A stretch of 64,000 nt of DNA from JACDAV01 sp964626755 (GTDB lineage Bacteria; Chloroflexota; Limnocylindria; Limnocylindrales; CSP1-4): positions 1-64,000 of the forward strand of contig CAZVGO010000008.1 of NCBI GenBank assembly GCA_964626755.1, given 5' to 3'. The translations under genes were made by a program, and so were the position numbers. The notes under the pieces are model-generated. The model searched no databases. It saw only the letters and a program-made list of their open reading frames with translations, and was not told where the DNA came from. Of the stretch, positions 24,326-31,462 are shown piece by piece (the stretch's first letter is position 1; the number at the start of each line of letters is the position of its first letter).

Positions 24326-25291
24326 ATGCGGGGAGGCACCGTCCGCACCATGACCGCCACCGGGATTCTGGCGGCGGTGATGCTGTCCGCCCTCGGCCCC
24401 TCGACGGCCGTCGCCTTCGAGGCGGCCGAGGACCAACCTTCGCCCGCCGCGCGGCACCAGCCGGTCGAGCCGGTGTCAGAGCCGGCCCCGCCGCAGGCGC
24501 CGCCGTCGCAAGCGCCGCCGCCGCGCGCGACACCGCCTCACCCGACCCCCAAGCCGAAGCCGAAGCCGAAGCCCACGCCGCTCAAGCAGACCCCGACCAT
24601 TCAAGAGCCGACCGACCTGAAGGCCGTCGAGCAAGCCCCGGGTCAGCAGGGCCCGGGTCAGCAGGGCCCGGTCGACCAGGCCCCCGTCAACCCCAACCCG
24701 GTGCGGCCGGACGAGCCCCCGGCCGCACCGGTCATCCCCGTCCCGGGGCCGGCGGAGCCGCAACCGCCCGAAGATGGCGAGCCCGCCGTTCCGGTCGGCG
24801 GATCGACCGGCCAGGCCGGCGGTGGCCCGCGCGCCACTCCGACGACCGGTCAGGGCACCCCGCTTCCGCCCGGTCTCGGGCCAGCGTCCAGGGTCCGCCT
24901 CGTCGTCGCGGGGGCCACCGTGTCCGGGATCGCCGCCGTCGCGGCCTGGCTCGTCCTCGGCGGGCGAGGCCGCGAGCGGGCTCCTGTCGGCACCCCGCAA
25001 CGGCCGGCGACGAGGGTCACGCCGGCCGACGGGATGCAGCTCGATCTCGAGGTCGTCGTCAAACGCCAGGAGGGCGCACCCCGGCTGCGCTACACGGGGC
25101 GACGCTCCGGGGTCGCGGGGACGACTCTCTGGCGTGACGAGGACGATCGGCCCCGCTGGGTCCGCCGGTTCGACGAGCTGGGGCCCCCACGACGCCGCGT
25201 GCCACGTTCGCCGCTCGAGCCCGACGACGATGCGATGCCGTGGCTGACCGGAGTGCCATGGTCCGCCGGCGACGAGCACAGGAAGAACTGA
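24326..25291 (+). CDS. Proline-rich exported, membrane-anchored hypothetical protein
   Basis: A 321-residue protein. An N-terminal signal (TGILAAVMLSALGPSTAVAFEA) is followed by ~150 residues of Pro/Ala/Gln low complexity, including a PKPKPKPKPTP run near 73 and a GQQGPGQQGP repeat near 110. A single membrane segment (VRLVVAGATVSGIAAVAAWLVLGG, about 190-213) follows, then a ~100-residue charged cytoplasmic tail with RRFDELGPPRRRVPRSPLEPDDD. The Pro-rich part would span the cell wall. No family recognised. Confidence 0.6.
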   Translation: MRGGTVRTMTATGILAAVMLSALGPSTAVAFEAAEDQPSPAARHQPVEPVSEPAPPQAPPSQAPPPRATPPHPTPKPKPKPKPTPLKQTPTIQEPTDLKAVEQAPGQQGPGQQGPVDQAPVNPNPVRPDEPPAAPVIPVPGPAEPQPPEDGEPAVPVGGSTGQAGGGPRATPTTGQGTPLPPGLGPASRVRLVVAGATVSGIAAVAAWLVLGGRGRERAPVGTPQRPATRVTPADGMQLDLEVVVKRQEGAPRLRYTGRRSGVAGTTLWRDEDDRPRWVRRFDELGPPRRRVPRSPLEPDDDAMPWLTGVPWSAGDEHRKN

Positions 25292-25312
25292 TCGCGCAGT
25301 AGCATCCGCGCG

Positions 25313-25462
25313 ATGACCGATCGCAGGTCCGTCGAGGCCTGGCTGGCCGGTTACCTCCGGGCTTGGGTCCTGAGGCTCGAGCCAGACGGCCGCTGCCGTG
25401 AATACGTCGAGTGGTGGATCGACCGCACCGCGCCGGATTCCGGAGAGCCGACCGGCGCCTGA
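25313..25462 (+). pseudogene. SnoaL/NTF2-like remnant with in-frame internal deletion (49 codons)
   Basis: The frame begins MTDRRSVEAWLAGYLRAW, the usual first helix of small SnoaL-like proteins, and jumps directly to VLRLEPDGRCREYVEWWIDR, which is their usual last beta-strand. The ~70-80 residues in between (the rest of the cone) are missing while the reading frame is kept. A 49-residue product could not fold as an NTF2-like cone. It may still be expressed: ATG 25313, stop 25460-25462. The family match is from memory of the pattern. Confidence 0.55.
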
Positions 25463-25481
25463 TCCGGCGGCTCGCCGCAGG

Positions 25482-26834
25482 TCATGGCGCCCGGCGAGCG
25501 ACATCGTCGAGATAGGCCTGGATCGAGGGCACGGCCCGGAGCATCCGTTCGAAGTACTCGTTGACGGCGGCGAGCGCGGAGATCTTCACGCCGCTCATCG
25601 ACCCGGAGCGTTCCTGTCGCGACTCGTGTGCGCGGAGCGAGTCCCGGAGCCTGAGGAGATGCCCGACCATCTCCGCCTCACGCGGCCCATCGAGCGCCTG
25701 GATGGCGGACATGATCAGCTTGTCGACCTGGGCGGTCATCGTCTCGGCGTCGAAGGCACTGCCCGAGCCGGCCGCCTCGTCGAGCGTGCGGATGAGAGCG
25801 GCCACCTGGTAGAGCGCCGTGACCGGCTCGTCGAACAGCTCCCGGATGTACGCCGCTTCGGCGTAGTGACCGTTCATCCGGAAGACGTTGTACATCCGGC
25901 GCGCGGCCTTGCCGAAGTTCGGCTCCTCGATCGTGTACTTCCACACCTCGTGCTCGAGCGTGTCGACGTAGTCGTCGACCGAATCGGCCGACAACTCCTT
26001 GACGAGCCGCGCGAACAGGGGGATCGACTCGGCCTCGAGATAGACCTCCTGGAAGTACGGGTCGAGGAACCCGTCCAGCGGCGTGATCGAGCCGTCCGGG
26101 GCCTCCCAGGTCGGGTCGAGCACGTTGCTTGCGTTGGCCAGCTTCCCGCGGACCCGGTCGGCGATCAGCCAGTCGAGCTTGCACCAGCCCGGCTCACGGG
26201 ACGCGTCCTGCCAGGTGTATGTGCGGGCGGCGCCGTCGACGGTGACCTCGAGCTTGCCGGCACGGACCTCGTCCGATGTCCAGGCCATGGCCGACCCATG
26301 CTTGACTGGCTCGCCGCCTTTCACTGCGTCGACCGGATGGCTCCCGAACTTCACTTCCCAGAGTCGATACCCAGGCCCGCTCCCGGTCGCGAGTGCCTTC
26401 TCACGGATAAGGTCGGCGAGAATGGCGCACGCCTCGTCGCGAGTGTCCGCCTTGATGTGCACCCGCTCGAAGAAGTCGCAATCGGCCGGGAAGGCGTTGA
26501 TCTTGTTCTGAGCGGCTGATCCCGAGATCGACAGGGCCGTCAGCACCTGGGGCGGGCGGTCCTCGAAGCCGACGATCCCGGCCATCTCCCTGAAGCGCGC
26601 GAGATCGCCCGGCTGGAAGTCGAGCATCGAAACGCGATGGCCGTACACGCCGGTGTTGACGTCCATCACGAGGTCACCGCCGGAAGCCTCGGTTGCCATC
26701 GCGGCGACCCACTCGGCGGCTTCGTTCTCGTTCAGCTCGACGCCGAGCCTGGCCGCCGACTCGAGCACCTTCGCAATCGCCTCGCCGCCCACGATCGCGG
26801 TCGTGGCGGAAACGTCGCGCGTCGACTGGTCCAT
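25482..26834 (-). CDS. Nucleotidyltransferase-fold-like protein, uncharacterised
   Basis: A 450-residue soluble protein that I do not recognise as a named family. Residues 102-125 read SISGSAAQNKINAFPADCDFFERV, which has the GS-x(n)-DxD arrangement (Gly105-Ser106, Asp118-x-Asp120) of the DNA polymerase beta-like nucleotidyltransferase superfamily. A later strand, YRLWEVKFGSHPVD, could carry the third acidic residue. The N-terminal ~100 residues are helical (ELNENEAAEWVAAMATEA). The C-terminal half is helical with DPYFQEVYLEAESIPLFARLVKELSADSVDDYVDTLEHEVWKY and FGKAARRMYNVFRMNG. Substrate unknown. ATG at 26834. Confidence 0.6.
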   Translation of the reverse strand: MDQSTRDVSATTAIVGGEAIAKVLESAARLGVELNENEAAEWVAAMATEASGGDLVMDVNTGVYGHRVSMLDFQPGDLARFREMAGIVGFEDRPPQVLTALSISGSAAQNKINAFPADCDFFERVHIKADTRDEACAILADLIREKALATGSGPGYRLWEVKFGSHPVDAVKGGEPVKHGSAMAWTSDEVRAGKLEVTVDGAARTYTWQDASREPGWCKLDWLIADRVRGKLANASNVLDPTWEAPDGSITPLDGFLDPYFQEVYLEAESIPLFARLVKELSADSVDDYVDTLEHEVWKYTIEEPNFGKAARRMYNVFRMNGHYAEAAYIRELFDEPVTALYQVAALIRTLDEAAGSGSAFDAETMTAQVDKLIMSAIQALDGPREAEMVGHLLRLRDSLRAHESRQERSGSMSGVKISALAAVNEYFERMLRAVPSIQAYLDDVARRAP

Positions 26835-26879
26835 CGGATCGGTCCTCCCTGCCCTCCGAGTGTACCGGTCGAGTATCGG

Positions 26880-27064
26880 TCAGTCGGTGTGGAAGGCCTC
26901 GGGGATCGTCAGCCACCACGATCCCGCCACCCGCTCCGGGAATGGGTCCTGCATCGCGCCGGTCAGCTTCCACACCACTCCTGGGTCACCGGGTCCGCGG
27001 CGATCGTCGCCATGTATCGTTCAGCCTCCGTCCAGTCCGGACGCTGACCAGCGAAGGAGCGCCA
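26880..27064 (-). pseudogene. L-rhamnose mutarotase (RhaM) C-terminal remnant, frameshifted
   Basis: On the minus strand one frame reads RPDWTEAERYMATIAADPVTQEW and then hits a stop; the neighbouring frame continues WKLTGAMQDPFPERVAGSWW and ends TIPEAFHTD-stop (stop at 26880-26882). Joined, this matches the C-terminal half of RhaM, whose E. coli version has QRWWKYMTD and ends LQEVFYLP. The break is a two-base insertion in TGGTGTGGAAG where TGGTGGAAG is expected. The N-terminal half is absent; its place is taken by the start of the epimerase gene. Confidence 0.6.
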
Positions 27065-27065
27065 C

Positions 27066-28082
27066 GTGGGAGGGAGCGAGCGGTTTCTCGTGACCGGTGC
27101 GCTCGGGTGCATCGGCGCGTGGACGATCCGGACGCTCGTCCGCGGGCGCGCACCGGTCGTCGCCTTCGATCTGGGCCGCGATGTGCGGCGGCTGCGATCG
27201 ATCATGAGCCCTGACGAGCTCGCGAGCGTCGAGCTCGTCGCGGGCGACATCACCGAGCTGGCGTCTCTCGACGCCGCGCTCGCGGCGAACGCGATCACGA
27301 ACGTGATCCACCTCGCGGCGCTCCAGGTCCCGTTCTGCAAGGCGGATCCACCGCTCGGCGCGCGCGTCAACGTGGTCGGCACGGTCAATGTGTTCGAGGC
27401 GGTGAAGCGGCAGGCCCGTCCAATGGCCCCGGTCGTTTACACGAGCTCGATCGGGATGTTCGGACCCGGCGACGTCGACCCGGAGACGGGCAGCCTGAGC
27501 GCCCGGGCGACCGCCCATCCGCTCAATCATTACGGCGTGTACAAGCAGGCCAATGAGGGCAATGCGCGGGTCTACTGGCTGGACGATCGGATCGCGAGCG
27601 TCGGGCTGCGCCCGCTGACGGTGTACGGCGTCGGCCGCGACCAGGGGATGACCAGCGGACCCACGAAGGCGATCGTGGCCGCGGTGCTCGGTGTGCCATT
27701 CACCGTTCCGTTCGGCGGCCCGACCCTCTTCCAGTACGCCGAGGACGTGGCCCGGACGCTCATCGCCGCAAGCAAGAGCGGCCTCGCCGGCGCCAACGTG
27801 TTCAACCTCGACGGTGCGGTCGCGGACGGCGCGCAGCTCGTCGATGCCATCGCAGCCGAGGTGCCGGAGGCCCGCGACCTCATCCGTTACGAGCCGGTAA
27901 GCCTGCCGTTTCCGGCGGAGATCGAACACGACGGAATCGAGGCACTCGGGCCGTCGCCGGTAACACCGTTCGCCGAGGGCGTGCGTGCCAGCATCGAGAT
28001 CTACCGGCTACTCGCGCGCGAGGGACGGCTCGTCGCCGCCGAGCACGGGCTGGAGCCGCCCCCCGTGGCAGCCGCGCGGTGA
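27066..28082 (+). CDS. NAD-dependent epimerase/dehydratase (extended SDR)
   Basis: A 338-residue extended SDR. The nucleotide site FLVTGALGCIGAWTIRTL, the acidic end FDLGRD, VIHLAAL, a Ser in VVYTSSIGMFG and the YxxxK pair in HYGVYKQANEGNARVY are all in place, so it should be active on a nucleotide or free sugar. Substrate not readable. The GTG start at 27066 is preceded by GAAGGAG. The gene starts over the eroded end of the rhamnose mutarotase remnant and is followed by a Gfo/Idh/MocA gene on the same strand (31 bp gap). Confidence 0.82.
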   Translation: MGGSERFLVTGALGCIGAWTIRTLVRGRAPVVAFDLGRDVRRLRSIMSPDELASVELVAGDITELASLDAALAANAITNVIHLAALQVPFCKADPPLGARVNVVGTVNVFEAVKRQARPMAPVVYTSSIGMFGPGDVDPETGSLSARATAHPLNHYGVYKQANEGNARVYWLDDRIASVGLRPLTVYGVGRDQGMTSGPTKAIVAAVLGVPFTVPFGGPTLFQYAEDVARTLIAASKSGLAGANVFNLDGAVADGAQLVDAIAAEVPEARDLIRYEPVSLPFPAEIEHDGIEALGPSPVTPFAEGVRASIEIYRLLAREGRLVAAEHGLEPPPVAAAR

Positions 28083-28113
28083 AGGTCATCCTCAGTCCGG
28101 GCTCGTGACGTCG

Positions 28114-29217
28114 ATGGTCCGCGGGAGCCCAGGGGGCCAGGTCCGGTTCGGGATAGTCGGCCCCGGCAAGGTCGCGGAGCTCCATGCCGCGGCGCTCGGT
28201 CGGATCCCGTCCGCCCGGCTTGTCGGAGTGGCCGGAAGGGATGTCCAACAGGCGCAGGCACTCGCCCGGGCCTACGGGGCGGCCGCCTGGCCGAGCTTCG
28301 CGGGCATGCTCGGCAGCGGGCAGCTCGACGCGCTCATCGTTTGCACTCCCCATCCGGCCCACACGGAGTACGCCGTCGCCGCCGCGCGGGCCGGGATCCA
28401 CGCTGTCGTCGAGAAGCCGATGGCGATCACGACCCGGGATTGCGACGCGATGATCGAAGCTGCAGCCAGGAACCAGGTGATCCTGTCGGTTATCAGCCAG
28501 CGCCGCTGGTACCCGGCGGTCCGGCGGGTCAAGGCCGCGATCGACGCTGGCCGGATCGGTGACCCCGGCCTCGCCACGGTCGAGGTGCTCGGCTGGCGCG
28601 GCCCGGAGTACTACGCCCTCGATTCGTGGCGGGGAACACCCGCGGGCGAGGGCGGCGGCGTGCTCGTCAACCAGGCAGTCCACCAGCTCGATCTCCTGCG
28701 CTGGCTGCTCGGACCGGTGATCGAGATCGGCGGCCAGGTCGCGAACCTCAATCATCCCGAGATCGAAGTCGAGGACACGGCAGTGGCCGTGGTGAGATTC
28801 GCGAGCGGCGCACTCGCCTCGATCGTCGTCAGCAACTCCCAGCAGCCGGGGCTCTACGCGAACGTCCACGTCCATGGCCGGAACGGCGCGTCCGTCGGCG
28901 TCGAGACCGATCGGGGTTCGTCGTTCGTCGCCGGCACGTCGCTCCCGAGCCTGGCGCGGAACGACATCTGGACGATCCCCGGGGAGGAGCACCTCCCGGC
29001 CCGCTGGGCGACCGAGGACGAGGCGGCGCTCGCCGGGCTCGACGTCGCGAGCCACTATCACGAGCTCCAGTTGCGCGACATCGTCGGGGCCATCCTCGAG
29101 GGCCGTCAACCAGTCGTCGATGGCGTCGAGGGGCGGGCGGTGGTGGAGCTCACAGCCGCGATCTACCAGGCGCACGCGACCGGGCTGCCGGTGAGGCTCG
29201 CCCCATACGCCGGCTAG
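28114..29217 (+). CDS. Gfo/Idh/MocA-family sugar oxidoreductase
   Basis: A 367-residue NAD(P)-dependent dehydrogenase. N-terminal Rossmann motif RFGIVGPGKVAELHAAAL, then ALIVCTPHPAHTEYAVAAARAGIHAVVEKPMAI with the EKP motif lysine, and the C-terminal domain GGGVLVNQAVHQLDLLRWLLG holding the conserved His. Expected to oxidise or reduce a sugar or cyclitol. ATG 28114 or GTG 28105 are both possible starts. Its TAG stop overlaps the opposing alpha-galactosidase stop in a shared CTAG. Confidence 0.88.
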   Translation: MVRGSPGGQVRFGIVGPGKVAELHAAALGRIPSARLVGVAGRDVQQAQALARAYGAAAWPSFAGMLGSGQLDALIVCTPHPAHTEYAVAAARAGIHAVVEKPMAITTRDCDAMIEAAARNQVILSVISQRRWYPAVRRVKAAIDAGRIGDPGLATVEVLGWRGPEYYALDSWRGTPAGEGGGVLVNQAVHQLDLLRWLLGPVIEIGGQVANLNHPEIEVEDTAVAVVRFASGALASIVVSNSQQPGLYANVHVHGRNGASVGVETDRGSSFVAGTSLPSLARNDIWTIPGEEHLPARWATEDEAALAGLDVASHYHELQLRDIVGAILEGRQPVVDGVEGRAVVELTAAIYQAHATGLPVRLAPYAG

Positions 29218-31451
29218 TTGTGGTGTCCGAAGACTGCCTCGAGGACGAACAGCCGCGCCACGAAGTCCCCCTGGGCCCTCGCCTCGTCCCTGTGAGGTCT
29301 GAGCGAAAGACCCGCATGGATGAGCTCATCGCCGCCGCGCTCGCCGGCGTTGGCCCGGGCAGGCCCGTGGTCCTGATCCGGCCAGGTCGAGACCCGATAC
29401 TTCACCGACGGATCGAGTCCCCGTAGCCGGAGCCGACCGGGCCCGGGTGCCGGCCGGTTGAGCACCTGGTACCAGCCGACGACGGCGTGCCGCGCGTCCG
29501 GGGACACGGCCATCCAGGCGGTCTCGTTGCCGTCGCCGTCGAAGGGTCCAACGAGCCGGACGAACCGACCGCGCTGGAGGACGTCGCGGTGCCGCTTGTA
29601 GAAGGCGACCTGGTCTGCCACTTCTCGCCGTTCCTCCTTCGTCAGCGCCGTCGAATCGAGCTGGTACCCGAACACGCCGAAGAACGCGACCGCCGCCCTC
29701 GTCGCGAGCGGGGTGATCCGCCCGACCTGGTGATTCGGGACCGCGGACACGTGAGCCGACATCGAGCTCAACGGATAGGCCAGCGACGTTCCCCACTGGA
29801 TCGACAGCCGCTCGACCGCGTCGGTGTTGTCGCTCGTCCAGGCCTGCGGGGCGAAGGCCAGCATCCCGGGGTCAAACCGGCCACCTCCTCCCGCGCACGA
29901 CTCGAACAGGATGTCCGGGAACGCCTCCGTCAGCCGCCGGTAGAGCTCGTACACGCCGAGGATGTAACGGTGGAACAGCTCGCCCTGGCGGTCGGCCGGC
30001 AGCCCGGCGCTCCACGGCTCGGTGATGTTCCGGTTCATGTCCCACTTCACGTACGAGATCGGCGCGCTGCCGAGGACGGCGGACAGGGCCCCGAGCAGGT
30101 AGTCGACGACCTCCGGGCGGGACATGTCGAGGACGAGCTGCTGGCGGCTCTCGGTCCGCGCCCGGCCGGGGACTCCGATCGCCCAGTCCGGGTGCGCCTC
30201 GAACAGGTTGCTCCGGGCGCTGACCATCTCCGGCTCGATCCAGAGACCGAACCCCAACCCGAGGTCCACGATCCGGCGGGCGAGGCCGTCGATCCCGTTG
30301 GGCAGCTTGCGTCGATCGACGATCCAGTCGCCGAGCGACGTCGTGTCGTCGTCGCGGGCGCCGAACCAGCCGTCGTCGAGGACGAACAGCTCGATCCGGA
30401 GGTCGCGCGCAACCTCGGCCATCGCGACGAGCCGGTCCTCCGTGAAGTCGAAGTACGTGCCCTCCCAGTTGTTGAGGAGGACCGGCCGCGGCCGGTCGCG
30501 CCACGGGCCCCGGGCCAGGCGGTCCCGATACATCTGGTGGTAGGCGTCGCTCAGTGCGCCGAGCCCGCGGTCTGAGTGGACGAGCACCGCCTCCGGCGTG
30601 GCGAACTCCTCGCCCGGCTCGAGGGCCCAGGCGAATCCCTCGGGATTGATCCCGATCCGGACGCGGGCCGTCTGGTACGGGTCGACCTCCGCTTCGGCCA
30701 GGAAGTTGCCCGAGTAGACGAGGCTCAGCCCGATCGCCTCGCCCTGCTCCTCAGTCGTCGCCGGCCGGCGGAGCACGACGAACGGGTTGTGGTGATGGCT
30801 CGACGCGCCCCGGATGCTGCCGACCGACTGGCGGCCGGCGACGAGCCGGCGCGTCCGCACCTGGCGCTCGCGCCCCCAGGCGCTGCTCAGCTGGACGAGC
30901 TCCCAGTCGGCGTCGGGCAGGTCGAGCGAGGCGCTCATCGCGGTCGTCAGCTTCGCCCGGGCCCGCCCCCCGTTCCGGATGCGGGCGCTCCGGGCGATCG
31001 CCGGGAGGTCGCGGAAGATCGTGTAACGGAGTCGCACCTCGAGGCCGCTCGGCTCGTCGGCGAGGAGAAGCTCGAGGGTCTGCGCCTCGTCATCCGCTTC
31101 CGCGTACGTGGCGGGCAGGCCGGGGATCGGTGGCTTGCCGGCGACGATCCGGTGCTCGCGGTAGGCGAGCTCGAGCACCGTCGAGCCGTCGACGCCCTCG
31201 ACCACGAGCGCGGGGACCCGGAAGTCGCCCGACCCGGGGGTCGGCACTTCGAGAGGGATGGGCTCGCCGACCCGGTTCGAGAAGCCCCGGAACTCGCCCG
31301 GCGGGAGGTGCCGGTACGAGCGGCCGGCCGCGAGCGCTGGACCGAAGTAGAGCGCACCCGGCGCCCCGCTCTCGTGGATGCGGAGCAGGTAGCTGACGTA
31401 GTCATTGCGGAGGTGGAACTGACGGGCCGTCCCGTCCCACTCGATCAGCAC
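29214..31451 (-). CDS. Alpha-galactosidase, glycoside hydrolase family 36
   Basis: A 745-residue enzyme releasing terminal alpha-galactose, e.g. from raffinose-type sugars. The N-terminal beta-supersandwich ends with VLVHSDRGLGALSDAYHQMYRD. The barrel contains RPVLLNNWEGTYFDF, LFVLDDGWFGARDDD, GLWIEPEMVS, YVKWDMNRN (nucleophile Asp471), SCAGGGGRFD and WTSDNTDAVERL (acid/base Asp541). No signal peptide, so it acts in the cytosol on imported oligosaccharide. GTG 31451 lies 11 bp after the lacZ stop; GTG 31487 is an alternative. Same operon as lacZ and the epimerase at 34468. Confidence 0.93.
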   Translation of the reverse strand: MLIEWDGTARQFHLRNDYVSYLLRIHESGAPGALYFGPALAAGRSYRHLPPGEFRGFSNRVGEPIPLEVPTPGSGDFRVPALVVEGVDGSTVLELAYREHRIVAGKPPIPGLPATYAEADDEAQTLELLLADEPSGLEVRLRYTIFRDLPAIARSARIRNGGRARAKLTTAMSASLDLPDADWELVQLSSAWGRERQVRTRRLVAGRQSVGSIRGASSHHHNPFVVLRRPATTEEQGEAIGLSLVYSGNFLAEAEVDPYQTARVRIGINPEGFAWALEPGEEFATPEAVLVHSDRGLGALSDAYHQMYRDRLARGPWRDRPRPVLLNNWEGTYFDFTEDRLVAMAEVARDLRIELFVLDDGWFGARDDDTTSLGDWIVDRRKLPNGIDGLARRIVDLGLGFGLWIEPEMVSARSNLFEAHPDWAIGVPGRARTESRQQLVLDMSRPEVVDYLLGALSAVLGSAPISYVKWDMNRNITEPWSAGLPADRQGELFHRYILGVYELYRRLTEAFPDILFESCAGGGGRFDPGMLAFAPQAWTSDNTDAVERLSIQWGTSLAYPLSSMSAHVSAVPNHQVGRITPLATRAAVAFFGVFGYQLDSTALTKEERREVADQVAFYKRHRDVLQRGRFVRLVGPFDGDGNETAWMAVSPDARHAVVGWYQVLNRPAPGPGRLRLRGLDPSVKYRVSTWPDQDHGPARANAGERGGDELIHAGLSLRPHRDEARAQGDFVARLFVLEAVFGHHN

Positions 31452-31462
31452 GGGCCGGCTGC

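Noticed and set aside
24540..24680. Tandem repeat-like DNA (CCGAAG units and GGTCAGCAGGGCCCG copies)
   Set aside because: Explained as codon-level repetition of PK and GQQGP in the Pro-rich protein, not a mobile or CRISPR repeat.
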